A DNA stretch of 64,000 nt from JACCZR01 sp035296565 (GCA_035296565.1 DATHAQ010000027.1:1-64000); one strand, 5' to 3'; positions 49,311 to 57,725 are shown, numbered from the stretch's first letter. A program made the numbers and translations. Notes: generated by a model not told the origin, from the letters alone.

Positions 49311-50060
49311 GTGGCCGAGCCCGACGCCACCCCGCCCGAGCGAGGGCCCGCCGCCTACGTCGCCGAGTTCATCGGCACCTTCGCGCTGACGTTCTTCATC
49401 TGTGCGGCAGTCTGCATCTTCGTCAGCCAGCGGTTCACGGACTTCGTACTCATCGGCCTGGTCCACGCCTTCGCCCTGTTCTTCCTCGTCCAGACCCTGT
49501 CCGCGGTCTCCGGGGCGCACGTCAACCCGGCGGTCACGGTGGCGCTCGCCGCCACCCGACAGATCAGGCCGCCGGACGCGGTGATCTACGTCGTGGCCCA
49601 GCTTGCCGGCGGCGTCGCTGCGGCACTGGTCGTCAAGGCCCTCTTCAGCGAGTTCGAGAATGCCACCACACAGAACCTCGGCGCGCCCGCCATCTCCGAT
49701 CGGCTGGGGGGGAAGGTGGGGCTCGGGATGCTGGCCGAGTTCATCGGCACCTTCTTCCTGGTCTGGGCGATCGCCGGCGTGGCGGTCAACCCGCGCGCCC
49801 ACAAGGACTGGGCGGCGCTCACCATCGGCTTCACGCTCGGTCTCGGCGCGCTGGTCTTCGCGCCCCTCACCGGCGCCGGGCTGAACCCGGCCCGCGCCTT
49901 CGGCCCGTCGCTGGTCGCCGGCGCCTTCGGCGGCGGCATCGACTTCCTCCTCGCCTACGTGCTGGCCCCGATCCTGGGCGGGCTCGCGGCGGCGTTCATC
50001 TACGTGACGCTGTTCATCGCGCCGGGCAAGAAGGAAGGCGGAGCCGAGCCCGTCGGGTAG
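49311..50060 (+). CDS. MIP-family channel (aquaporin-like)
   Basis: A 249-residue channel with six membrane helices and two half-helices bearing NPA motifs: AHVNPAVTVAL (first) and GLNPARAFGPS (second). The Arg following the second NPA forms the selectivity filter. Absence of the extra loops of glycerol facilitators suggests a water- or small-solute-type channel, but this is not firm. The gene is single, bounded by a leaderless-type box upstream and a family-2 repeat downstream. Confidence 0.93.
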   Translation: MAEPDATPPERGPAAYVAEFIGTFALTFFICAAVCIFVSQRFTDFVLIGLVHAFALFFLVQTLSAVSGAHVNPAVTVALAATRQIRPPDAVIYVVAQLAGGVAAALVVKALFSEFENATTQNLGAPAISDRLGGKVGLGMLAEFIGTFFLVWAIAGVAVNPRAHKDWAALTIGFTLGLGALVFAPLTGAGLNPARAFGPSLVAGAFGGGIDFLLAYVLAPILGGLAAAFIYVTLFIAPGKKEGGAEPVG

Positions 50061-50063
50061 CGG

Positions 50064-50110
50064 CGGAGCGCAGCCCGAGCGCCGGTCGGGCGAGCACCGC
50101 CCGCTCGTCC
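50064..50110 (-). repeat. Family-2 repeat, inverted copy
   Basis: Reverse-oriented copy (GGAGCGCAGCCCGAGCGCCG, GTCGGGCGAGCACCGCCCGC). It fills the space between the aquaporin stop and the fbiC promoter box. Confidence 0.7.
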
Positions 50111-50116
50111 CAGTAG

Positions 50117-50122
50117 TAGCCT
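50117..50122 (+). promoter_or_regulatory. TAGCCT -10-like box before fbiC
   Basis: TAGCCT lies 9 bases before the ATG at 50132. No ribosome binding site in the gap. Confidence 0.45.
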
Positions 50123-50131
50123 GGCGGGCGG

Positions 50132-52315
50132 ATGCGGCGCGTCACCTTCTCGCGCAACTTCACGCTCTCCCTGTCGAGGACGTGCCGCTGCTACTGCAAG
50201 TACTGCGCGTTCGCGACGCACCGGGCGCACCTCTACTCGCCGGATGAGGTCAGGGCGTTGCTCGACGACGCCGAGCGCCGCGGGGCGAAGGAGCTGCTGG
50301 TGCTCACCGGCGAGGCGCCGGAGGTCAATCCCGAGGTGGCGCGCCGGCTGAGCGGCCTCGGCCACCCCGACTTCACCTCCTATGTCGCCTGGGCCTGCGA
50401 GCGCGCGCTCGAGCGGGGCATGCTGCCCCACACCAACCTGGGCGTGCTGGGCCGCGAAGACCTCGCTCGGCTGCGCGAGGTCACGGCCTCTCAGGGCCTG
50501 ATGCTGGAGTCGGTCAACCCCGAGCTCGTGGTCCACCAGGGCTCGCCGACCAAGCACCCCGAGCGCCGGCTGGAGACCATCCGCGCGGCTGGCGCGCTGA
50601 GAGTCCCCTTCACGAGCGGGATCCTCGTCGGCATCGGCGAGTCGCCCGAGGAGCGCGTCGCCGCGCTGGAGGCGCTGGCGGAGGTGCACGCCGAGCACGG
50701 GCACCTGCAGGAGGTGATCCTCCAGAACTTCGTCCCCCATCCCCGCCTCTACGGCGCCGAGCCGGCCGAGATCGCCGACACCGCCCAGCGCGAGGGCGAG
50801 CGCGGCGAGGTGGCGCCCATGCCCGCCTGGGGCAGCGACGTGTCGCTGGACGAAATGCGGCTGCTGGTGCGCGAGTCCAAGCGGCTGATGCCCGACGTCG
50901 GCGTGCAGATCCCGCCCAACCTGTCGGACTGGTGGCTGCCGCTGGTGGAAGAGGGCGCCACCGATCTCGGTGGGCTGTCGGCCAACGGCGACCACATCTC
51001 GCCCGAGCATCCCTTCCCCTCTCCCCACCGCATGCGCAAGGAGCTCAAGCCGCGCGGCTACGCGCTGACCGAGCGCCTCTGCGTGTACCCGCAGTACATG
51101 GACTCCGGGTGGCTCGAGCAGGGCGTGCTCGACGTGGTCAAGGCCCGCTACTGGAGCTTCATCCCGCGCCGCGGCTCGGGCCGGCGCGAGGCTACGCCGG
51201 TGCGGCTGGACCTGGTGCCGCGGGCGATCGAGCGCGGCCGAGCGGGCGAGGCGCTAGGCGCCGAGGAGCTGGCGGCACTGTTCGCCGAGACGCGCCCCGA
51301 GGCGATCGAGGGCATGCGCCAGGCCGCGGACGAGCTGCGGGCCGAGCTGGCGGGCGACACGGTGACCTTCGTGGTCAACCGCAACATCAACGTCTCCAAC
51401 GTGTGCGTGGTCGGCTGCGCGTTCTGCGGCTTTGGGCAGGGCCGGCGCTCGCCGGAGGCCTACGAGCACGGGCGCGAGGAGTTCGTGCGTCGCGTGGAGG
51501 AGGCGGTCGCCTTCGGCGCCACGGAGATCTGCATGCAGTCGGGCATCCACCCCGACTGGGAGCTCGACGACTACGCGGGCTGGCTGCGGCTGGCCAAGCA
51601 CACGGCGCCGCAGCTGCACCTGCACGCGTTCTCGCCGATGGAGATCGACCACATGGCGCGCGAGCGCCCGCTCGACGAGGTCTTCGCCATCCTGCGCGAG
51701 GCGGGACTGGGCTCGACGCCGGGCACCGCCGCCGAGGTGCTGCACGACGGCGTGCGCGAGCGCATCTCGCCCAACAAGCTTCCGGTCGGCCGCTGGGTCG
51801 AGGTGATCGAGGCGTCCCACCGCGCGGGCCTACGCTCGACCTCGACGGTCATGTTCGGCCACATCGAGGAGCCGCACGAGCTGGCCGAGCACATGCGGGT
51901 CGTCCGCTCGCTGCAGGAGCGCACCGGCGGCATCACCGAGTTCGTGCCGCTCTCGTTCATCCCCTTCCACACGATGCTGGGGCGCACCCACGGCATCGAG
52001 GAGATCTCGCGCGAGGAGAACCTCAAGCACACCGCGGTGTTCCGCCTCGCGCTCGGTCGCTCGGTCACCAACCTGCAGGCGAGCTGGGTGAAGATGGGCC
52101 TCGACGCCGCCACCGAATCGCTGCGCTGGGGCGTGAACGACCTCGGCGGCACGCTGATGGAGGAGAACATCTCCCGCCTCGCCGGCTCCTACCACGGTGT
52201 GCGGCTCGAGCCCACGGACCTGATCGGCGCCGCCCACGCGGCGGGCCGCCCGGCGGCGGAGCGCGGCACGCTCTACGACATCCGCGCGCGCCACGACCTG
52301 CCGGTTGCCGCCTAG
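50132..52315 (+). CDS. fbiC: 7,8-didemethyl-8-hydroxy-5-deazariboflavin (FO) synthase, fused CofG-CofH
   Basis: A 727-residue double radical-SAM enzyme that builds the F420 chromophore FO from tyrosine and a ribityl-uracil. The N-terminal CofG half has the Fe-S motif C18-x3-C22-x2-C25 (CRCYCKYC). The C-terminal CofH half has CVVGCAFC (CxxxCxxC) near residue 430. Both barrels are complete, and the fusion is the actinobacterial form. Its 3' end is duplicated just downstream. It is convergent with cofE, across a repeat-filled gap, and is the only F420-cofactor gene on the plus strand. Confidence 0.96.
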   Translation: MRRVTFSRNFTLSLSRTCRCYCKYCAFATHRAHLYSPDEVRALLDDAERRGAKELLVLTGEAPEVNPEVARRLSGLGHPDFTSYVAWACERALERGMLPHTNLGVLGREDLARLREVTASQGLMLESVNPELVVHQGSPTKHPERRLETIRAAGALRVPFTSGILVGIGESPEERVAALEALAEVHAEHGHLQEVILQNFVPHPRLYGAEPAEIADTAQREGERGEVAPMPAWGSDVSLDEMRLLVRESKRLMPDVGVQIPPNLSDWWLPLVEEGATDLGGLSANGDHISPEHPFPSPHRMRKELKPRGYALTERLCVYPQYMDSGWLEQGVLDVVKARYWSFIPRRGSGRREATPVRLDLVPRAIERGRAGEALGAEELAALFAETRPEAIEGMRQAADELRAELAGDTVTFVVNRNINVSNVCVVGCAFCGFGQGRRSPEAYEHGREEFVRRVEEAVAFGATEICMQSGIHPDWELDDYAGWLRLAKHTAPQLHLHAFSPMEIDHMARERPLDEVFAILREAGLGSTPGTAAEVLHDGVRERISPNKLPVGRWVEVIEASHRAGLRSTSTVMFGHIEEPHELAEHMRVVRSLQERTGGITEFVPLSFIPFHTMLGRTHGIEEISREENLKHTAVFRLALGRSVTNLQASWVKMGLDAATESLRWGVNDLGGTLMEENISRLAGSYHGVRLEPTDLIGAAHAAGRPAAERGTLYDIRARHDLPVAA

Positions 52316-52527
52316 CCCGGGCGGCGCGAGCGGGACGCGCGTTCGCCGCTCAGGAAATTGTCAGCGAGCTGATGAACTGCGCGGGCGGGAGGCCGCGCCG
52401 TACGACACCCGCGCGCGCCACGACCTACGGGTCGCGCCTAGCCGAGAGCCGCGCGAGCGGGACGCGTGTTTGCGGCTCAAATAATTCGTCAGCGAGCTGA
52501 TGGATCGCGCGGAGGGAGGGCGCGTGC
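52274..52527 (+). repeat. Tandem duplication of the fbiC 3' end plus a palindrome
   Basis: Two degenerate copies with period 127-128 bases. Copy 1 starts at 52274 (TACGACATCCGCGCGCGCCA) inside fbiC and includes the TAG and a GTCAGCGAGCTGA palindrome (52349-52378). Copy 2 starts at 52401 (TACGACACCCGCGCGCGCCA) and repeats the palindrome (52477-52506). This accounts for most of the longest gene-free stretch of the window. Confidence 0.85.
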
Positions 52528-52589
52528 TCCCGCCTGGCGCCACGCGCCCGGGCCTGCCACTCGGCCTGGGTGCCCGCGAGGCGCTCAGC

Positions 52590-53321
52590 TCAGCGGAACA
52601 GGTCCTTCTCGGCGGGGCGTCGCAGCGACGCGGCGCCGGGGCCGTCCTCCTCCGTGACCAGCCGCTCGAGCCCGCGGACCAACACGGCGGGCTCGCGGGC
52701 GTCCTTGCGCCGCGCCAGATCGGCGGCGGCCGCGACGGCGTCGGCCGTGGCCAGGGCCGTGGCACGCAGCTCGCGGCCATGGCAGTCCGCGCGGCCGCGC
52801 CAGTCGTCGAGCACCACGAGGCCGGCGGCCCCGACGGCGACGTCGACCTGACCCAGGCGCCACGCGCGCCCGAAGGAGTCGCTGATCACCACGGCGGGAC
52901 GGCCCGGAAGCCGGGCGCGCAGCTCGCGGGCCGACCGGTCGGGGTCGGAGGGCAGCAGGATCGCGTGGTCCTCCGGGGCGTTGGACCGGTCGACGCCGGC
53001 GTTGGCGCAGATCAGCCCGTGGTGGGTCTCGCAGATCAGGACACCATGGTCGGCGCGCAGCAGGCTCGACGTCTCGTCGAGCACCACCTGGACGAGGCGG
53101 GGGTCCTTGTCGTACTCGAAGGCCAGCTCGCGCGCCCGCTTGCCGGGCTCGACGGACGCCAGCTCACGCACCCTTCCCTCGGCCTTGGAGACGACCTTGT
53201 GCGCGACCACCAGCACGTCGCCCGCGTGCAGCCCGACGCGCTCGGCCAGCAGCGGCGCCAGATCATCGCCCAGCCCGACCTCGGGCAGGCCGGGGACGGC
53301 GTGGACGCTGAAGTCGCTCAG
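52590..53321 (-). CDS. cofE: F420-0:gamma-glutamyl ligase
   Basis: A 243-residue CofE that adds glutamates to F420-0. The conserved opening VHAVPGLPEVGLGDDLAPLL is present only if translation starts at the CTG at 53321, which overlaps the cofC stop (CTGA). No ATG, GTG or TTG would keep this motif. Other landmarks are VVAHKVVSKAEGR, YDKDPRLVQVVLDE, and ISDSFGRAWRLGQVDVA. It is the stand-alone archaeal-type form, without the C-terminal nitroreductase-like domain of mycobacterial FbiB. It is third in the cofD-cofC-cofE run. Confidence 0.92.
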   Translation of the reverse strand: MSDFSVHAVPGLPEVGLGDDLAPLLAERVGLHAGDVLVVAHKVVSKAEGRVRELASVEPGKRARELAFEYDKDPRLVQVVLDETSSLLRADHGVLICETHHGLICANAGVDRSNAPEDHAILLPSDPDRSARELRARLPGRPAVVISDSFGRAWRLGQVDVAVGAAGLVVLDDWRGRADCHGRELRATALATADAVAAAADLARRKDAREPAVLVRGLERLVTEEDGPGAASLRRPAEKDLFR

Positions 53322-54001
53322 GCGCTCGCCGGGGCCGGCGCGGGCAGCGCGCCCATGCGCCCGAGCTGGGAGAGCGCCCCGCGAGTCTGAGGCGCCAGCC
53401 CGCGCTGGCCCTCCAGGCGGCGGGTCACCTCGGCCAGGTCGCCGGGAGTGTCGACGTCGAGCGTCAGCGAGGGCAGCTCGTCGACCGAGAACTGGACGTC
53501 CGCCCCCTCGGCGCCCGAGACGTGGCGCGCGAAGCTCCCGGGGCCGAAGCACGGCGCGAAGGCGTCGGGCGGTGCGAGCAGGAGGGCGTTGGTGCCGGTG
53601 CCGTGGCGGTCCGGGACGATCGAGGCCCCCTCGCCCTCGCGCTGCAGCAGCTCCGAGATCTCGGCGGGGTCGAGCAGCGGGGTGTCGGCGGGCACGAGCA
53701 GCGCGCGGTCGAAGCCCCGGGCGAGGGCGTGGCGGACACCGATCTGGGCGGCGGCCGACTGGCCGTCCTCGGCGGGGTCGGGCAGTACTCGCACCCGCTC
53801 GGCGCGCGCCGCCCACTCGGCGCCGCGGTCGCCGGTCACGACGGCGACCTCATCGAGCTCCGGCACGTGGCGCAGCGCGGTGAGCACATCGGCGAACATC
53901 GCCTGGGCCAGGGCCCGGCGGGAGCCGCCGGCGAGCAGGTCGCCGAGACGCTGCTTGGCGGCGCCGAAGCTCTTGACGGGCAGGATGGCGAGGGTGCGCA
54001 T
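53318..54001 (-). CDS. cofC: Phospholactate/phosphoenolpyruvate guanylyltransferase
   Basis: A 227-residue CofC/FbiD nucleotidyltransferase that makes the guanylated C3 donor used by CofD. The N-terminus AILPVKSFGAAKQRLGDLL is the family signature, with the conserved Lys. ALLVPADTPLLDPAEI carries the metal-binding Asp, and RHGTGTNALLLAPPDAF follows. Whether it uses 2-phospholactate, PEP or 3-phosphoglycerate cannot be told. The C-terminus is Pro/Ala-rich. The stop overlaps the cofE CTG. Confidence 0.94.
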   Translation of the reverse strand: MRTLAILPVKSFGAAKQRLGDLLAGGSRRALAQAMFADVLTALRHVPELDEVAVVTGDRGAEWAARAERVRVLPDPAEDGQSAAAQIGVRHALARGFDRALLVPADTPLLDPAEISELLQREGEGASIVPDRHGTGTNALLLAPPDAFAPCFGPGSFARHVSGAEGADVQFSVDELPSLTLDVDTPGDLAEVTRRLEGQRGLAPQTRGALSQLGRMGALPAPAPASA

Positions 54002-54043
54002 CGGCCTGGGACCTCGCGGCGACTCTAGCGCGGGGCGGGCCGC

Positions 54044-54940
54044 TCAGCGGTCAAGGGAGGCCGCAAAGTCCAAGGTCTTCCGGGCTACCTCGGTCATCGA
54101 GGCCAGGTCGTCCATGCGTGTCTCGATCCTGAGCGAGGGCAGGCCCTGGACGGGCTCGTCGGCCACCACGCCGTCGATCAGCTCGCCGAAGACGTCGGCG
54201 ACGCCCTGAGCGCTCTTCTGGATGCCGGCGTGGTCGCAGAACGCGGCGGTCTGGCCCTTGAGCACCTCGCCCCCGACGAACGGGCTCACGGCCACGACCG
54301 GTGCCGCGGTGGCCACCAGCGCCTCGTGCATGCCGGGCAGGGCGAGGATCGGCCCGATCGAGATCACGGGGTTCGAGGGCCCGATCACCACCGCCTCGGC
54401 CGAGGCGATCGCGTCGAGGACCTCCTCGGTGGGGCCCAGGGTGGACACCGCGGCCAGGTCGACGTCCTCCACCGGGCCGTCGCCCCGGTGGACGATCAGG
54501 AACTCCTGGAGGTCCCACCAGCGCCCGGCGGCCAGCACGCGCGTCGGGGCCGGAGCGTCGGTCATCGGCAGCACGCGCGACGTCACACCCATGGCCTCGA
54601 CCACCCGCGCGTGCCCGTCGGTGAGCCGCCGGCCGCGGCGCAGCTCCTCGGTGCGGATCAGGCACATGGCCAGGTCGCGGTCACCGAGGCGGAACCAGGT
54701 CGGCCTCCCGGCCCGCTCCATGGCGGCCATGACCTCCCAGGTGTCGCCGCGCAGCCCGAAGCCGCGCTCGTCGATCTCGCCGGCCAGCCAGTAGGTGAGC
54801 AGGTCGGGGTCCGGGGCCACGTGAACGCCGTAGACCTCGGCGTCGTCCCCCGTGTTGGCGACCACCGCCAGCTCGGTGATCTCGGCCAGACCGCGCGCGA
54901 GCTTGGCGCCGCCCGTGCCTCCCGAGAGCAGCGTTACCAG
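54044..54940 (-). CDS. cofD: 2-phospho-L-lactate transferase family protein (CofD/FbiA), CTG start proposed
   Basis: 298 residues from CTG at 54940. This start restores the family N-terminus VTLLSGGTGGAKLARGLAEI, whose GG-x-GGAK loop binds the nucleotide donor; the next conventional start, GTG at 54865, would delete it. Other family blocks are VVANTGDDAEVYGVHVAPD, DTWEVMAAM, GPSNPVISIGPIL and SPFVGGEVLKG. It transfers the C3-phosphate moiety to FO to give F420-0 or dehydro-F420-0. The CTG overlaps the npdG stop region, so it is translationally coupled. Confidence 0.94.
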   Translation of the reverse strand: MVTLLSGGTGGAKLARGLAEITELAVVANTGDDAEVYGVHVAPDPDLLTYWLAGEIDERGFGLRGDTWEVMAAMERAGRPTWFRLGDRDLAMCLIRTEELRRGRRLTDGHARVVEAMGVTSRVLPMTDAPAPTRVLAAGRWWDLQEFLIVHRGDGPVEDVDLAAVSTLGPTEEVLDAIASAEAVVIGPSNPVISIGPILALPGMHEALVATAAPVVAVSPFVGGEVLKGQTAAFCDHAGIQKSAQGVADVFGELIDGVVADEPVQGLPSLRIETRMDDLASMTEVARKTLDFAASLDR

Positions 54941-55599
54941 AGCTGCTCCGGCAGGCCCGTGAGCTTGATGCCCGCGTGCACCTTGTGTCGCGAGTTGACC
55001 GAGATCAGCAGGGGTGTCAGGCCCTCTACCAGGCGGGCTGTCTCCAGGAGGCCGGCGTTCACCGGCCGTAGCCCCTCGATCCGTGCGATCAGCTCGGCGA
55101 CGCGGCGCTTGTCGTCGCGCTTGTCACCGCAGATCAGCACGTCCTCGTCCAGCGAGGCGTCCAGGTCATTGAGCACGGGGGCGCTCACGGTGTGCAGCGC
55201 GCTGACCACCGTCACCCCGTCCGGCGCCATCTCCTGGGCCTGCTGAGCGGCGGAGCCCTGCGGCACGCCGAGCACGCGGGTGGCCTTGCCCGAGACCGCG
55301 GCGGCAAGGGGCACGGTTGCGTCCACCAGCAACTGGCCCGGCTCGAGTGCGTCCTTGAGGTTGGTGAGGTTCTCGGACTGGTTGCGGAAGGGGACGGTCA
55401 GGATGACGATCGGGCCCTGCCGGGCGGCGTCGGCGTTCTCCGTGCCCCGAGCCTCGCCGTGCTCGATCCGCCCGGCGGCCTCCTCGGCCCGTCCCGCGTC
55501 GCGCGAGCCGATGACCACCGGCACGCCGGCGCGCGCCCAGCGCGCCGCCAGGCCGATGCCCAGCGCGCCCGTGCCGCCGATGATCGGTACGGGCTCCAA
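54934..55599 (-). CDS. npdG: F420H2:NADP oxidoreductase
   Basis: A 221-residue reductase of the Fno/NpdG family with an N-terminal NADP Rossmann motif IIGGTGALGIGLAARWA. It has RDAGRAEEAA as the NADP phosphate site, and TVPFRNQSENLTNLKD follows. It shuttles hydride between NADPH and F420. TTG start, 1 base from the upstream VOC gene stop. It heads the npdG-cofD-cofC-cofE run, after a VOC gene. Confidence 0.9.
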   Translation of the reverse strand: MEPVPIIGGTGALGIGLAARWARAGVPVVIGSRDAGRAEEAAGRIEHGEARGTENADAARQGPIVILTVPFRNQSENLTNLKDALEPGQLLVDATVPLAAAVSGKATRVLGVPQGSAAQQAQEMAPDGVTVVSALHTVSAPVLNDLDASLDEDVLICGDKRDDKRRVAELIARIEGLRPVNAGLLETARLVEGLTPLLISVNSRHKVHAGIKLTGLPEQLW

Positions 55600-55986
55600 C
55601 TAGCCCTCGGCCCTGTACTCCTGCACGGCCCAGCTGTTGCCGTCGGGGTCATCGAAGAACACGAAGCGCGAGCCGGGCGTGCCCTCGGGGCCCATCTGCT
55701 GCACGTCGCTCACCTCGACCCCGGCTTCCGCCAGCTGTGCGCGCGCGGCGTCCACGTCCTCGACCACGAGCTGCACGCCCTTCAGCGAGCCGGGCTCGCC
55801 CGAGGGGAGGCCCTCGCCCATGACGATCGAGCAATCCGACCCGGGCGGGGTGAGCTGGACGACGCGCATGCCTTCGGTGGGCGACATGTCGTGGTCGAGG
55901 TTGAAGCCGGCCCGCTCGGAGTAGAAGTCGCGCGAGCGGTCGACGTCGGACACTGGCACCAGCACCACCTGCAGCTTGAAGTCCAT
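55600..55986 (-). CDS. Glyoxalase/bleomycin-resistance (VOC) family protein
   Basis: 128 residues from ATG at 55986; another ATG lies 12 bases upstream. A vicinal-oxygen-chelate fold with the paired beta-alpha-beta-beta-beta modules: LQVVLVPVSDVDRSRDFYSERAGF at the start, and PGSRFVFFDDPDGNSWAVQEY at the end with a Glu metal ligand. Function unresolved (dioxygenase, lyase or antibiotic binding). It sits 1 base upstream of npdG, on the same strand, so may be co-transcribed with the F420 genes. Confidence 0.87.
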   Translation of the reverse strand: MDFKLQVVLVPVSDVDRSRDFYSERAGFNLDHDMSPTEGMRVVQLTPPGSDCSIVMGEGLPSGEPGSLKGVQLVVEDVDAARAQLAEAGVEVSDVQQMGPEGTPGSRFVFFDDPDGNSWAVQEYRAEG

Positions 55987-56005
55987 GCGCGCGACCATAC
56001 GCAGG

Positions 56006-56011
56006 TAGATT
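56006..56011 (+). promoter_or_regulatory. TAGATT -10-like box before an SDR gene
   Basis: TAGATT lies 10 bases before the GTG at 56022, with no ribosome binding site between. Confidence 0.45.
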
Positions 56012-56021
56012 CCGCGGGCAC

Positions 56022-56771
56022 GTGAGGCTCGAGGGGAAGACGGCGCTCGTGACCGGCGGCTCGGGCGGCATCGGCGCGGCCACCTGCCGCCGACTGGCCG
56101 CGGAGGGCGCCCGCGTGGCGGTCACCGACGTGAGCCGCGAGGCGGCCGGCGAGGTGGCCGGCGAGATCGACGGCCTCGCGCTCGAGCTCGACGTGCGCAG
56201 CGCCGAGTCGGTGGCCGCCGCCGTCGAGGCTGCCGAAGGGGAGCTCGGCCCGGTCGACGTGCTGGTCAACAACGCCGGCATCGAGGGGGAGGGGGGCTTC
56301 TTCGTCAACACCACCCCCGACCAGTGGGACCCGGTGCTGGAGATCGACCTCCGCGGCGTGATGCTGGTCACCCACGCGCTGGTGGGCGGCATGCAGGAGC
56401 GTGGCTACGGGCGGATCGTGAACGTCGCCTCCGAGGCGGGGCGCGTGGGCTCGCAGGTGGCGAGCGCCTACTCAGCCGCCAAGGCCGGGGTGATCGGGTT
56501 CACCAAGACGATCGCGCGCGAGTCGTCGCGCTACGGGGTCACCTGCAACGCGGTGGCGCCCGGACCGATCCGCACGCCGATGTTCGAGCGCCTGGGGGAG
56601 GGCGACGGCCTCAGCGCGCGCTTTGCGCGCGGGATGGTGGCCGCCACGGCTATGGGCCGGCCCGGAGAGCCCGACGAGGTGGCCGCGGCGATCGTGTTCC
56701 TCGCCTCCGACGACGCCTCGTTCGTCACCGGCGAGACGCTCGGGGTGAGCGGCGGCCTCGGCATGATGTAG
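56022..56771 (+). CDS. SDR-family oxidoreductase
   Basis: A 249-residue classical SDR. The nucleotide motif is VTGGSGGIGAATC, the VNNAGIEGEG segment and Ser in IVNVASEAG are present, and the catalytic Tyr-x3-Lys is in YSAAKAGVI. VAPGPIRTPMF and GETLGVSGGLGMM close the fold. Resembles 3-oxoacyl or hydroxyacyl-CoA dehydrogenases of ring-degradation pathways. It shares a likely operon with HMG-CoA lyase (2-base gap). Substrate undetermined. Confidence 0.9.
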   Translation: MRLEGKTALVTGGSGGIGAATCRRLAAEGARVAVTDVSREAAGEVAGEIDGLALELDVRSAESVAAAVEAAEGELGPVDVLVNNAGIEGEGGFFVNTTPDQWDPVLEIDLRGVMLVTHALVGGMQERGYGRIVNVASEAGRVGSQVASAYSAAKAGVIGFTKTIARESSRYGVTCNAVAPGPIRTPMFERLGEGDGLSARFARGMVAATAMGRPGEPDEVAAAIVFLASDDASFVTGETLGVSGGLGMM

Positions 56772-56773
56772 GC

Positions 56774-57670
56774 ATGGATCAGGTCAAGGTCCGCGAGGTC
56801 GGCCCGCGGGACGGCTTTCAAAACGAGCCCGAGGTCATCCCCACGGCCGAGAAGGTGCGGCTCGTGGAGATGCTGGCCCGTACCGGCCTGCGCCGGCTCG
56901 AGGTGACGAGCTTCGTGCACGCCGACGTGATCCCGCAGCTGGCCGACGGTGCGGAGGTGCTGGCGGCGGCCGACATCCCGGACGAGGTGGCGGTCTCGGT
57001 CCTGATCCCCAACGAGAAGGGCCTGGAGCGCGCGCTGGAGCAGCGCGACCGCTTCTCGGAGGTCAACCTGTTTCTCTCGGCGAGCGAGACCCACAACCGC
57101 AAGAACGTCAACCGCTCCGTCGAAGAGTCGCTGTCCGGTATCGAGCGGACCGTGGCGCGGGCTCGGGAGGAGGGGCTGCGCTGCGAGGGCGTGATCTCCG
57201 TCTCCTTCGGCTGCCCCTACGAGGGCGACGTCCCACCCGAGCGCGTGAAGTCCATCGCGCGCCGGCTGCTCGAGGCCGGCTGCGAGGAGGTGGGCTTCGG
57301 CGACACCACCGGCATGGCCAACCCCGCCCAGGTGCGCCGCTTCTTCGAGGAGGCCGACCTCGACGCCGAGCTCACGGCGCACTTCCACAACACCCGCGGG
57401 CAGGGGCTGGCCAACGTCCTGGCGGCGCTCGAGGCGGGCGTGCGCTCCTTCGAGAGCTCGTTCGGCGAGCTGGGAGGCTGTCCGGTCCCGCGCGGGGCCA
57501 CCGGCAACATCGCCACCGAGGACCTGGTGTCGATGCTGCACGAGATGGGTCACCCGACGGGCGTCGACCTCGAGCGCCTGGTTGAGTGCGCCCGCGCGGC
57601 GCAGCAGGTCCTGGGCCGGCCGCTGGGAAGCCACGTGCTCACCGCCGGACCGGTCGACTGGCACCGGTGA
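56774..57670 (+). CDS. mvaB: Hydroxymethylglutaryl-CoA lyase family protein
   Basis: A 298-residue HMGL-like TIM-barrel enzyme. The opening VREVGPRDGFQNEP carries the metal/catalytic Arg-Asp pair. VTSFVHADVIPQLAD, GCPYEGDVPPERV, FGDTTGMANPAQV and HFHNTRGQGLAN (metal His pair) follow, and the catalytic Cys loop is GELGGCPVPRGATGN. It would cleave HMG-CoA to acetyl-CoA and acetoacetate, the last step of leucine breakdown, complementing mccA/mccB at 43.8-47.3 kb. It could alternatively be a 3-hydroxy-acyl-CoA lyase of similar type. Confidence 0.93.
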   Translation: MDQVKVREVGPRDGFQNEPEVIPTAEKVRLVEMLARTGLRRLEVTSFVHADVIPQLADGAEVLAAADIPDEVAVSVLIPNEKGLERALEQRDRFSEVNLFLSASETHNRKNVNRSVEESLSGIERTVARAREEGLRCEGVISVSFGCPYEGDVPPERVKSIARRLLEAGCEEVGFGDTTGMANPAQVRRFFEEADLDAELTAHFHNTRGQGLANVLAALEAGVRSFESSFGELGGCPVPRGATGNIATEDLVSMLHEMGHPTGVDLERLVECARAAQQVLGRPLGSHVLTAGPVDWHR

Positions 57671-57725
57671 GCGTGCCGGCTCGCGGCCCCGGGGCCTGTG
57701 TCGACGCCTGTGCCCGGCTTGCGGA

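Noticed and set aside
52316..52589. Small gene in the fbiC-cofE gap
   Set aside because: Short open frames there are made of duplicated 3'-end sequence and palindromes; none has a start, ribosome site and coding composition together.
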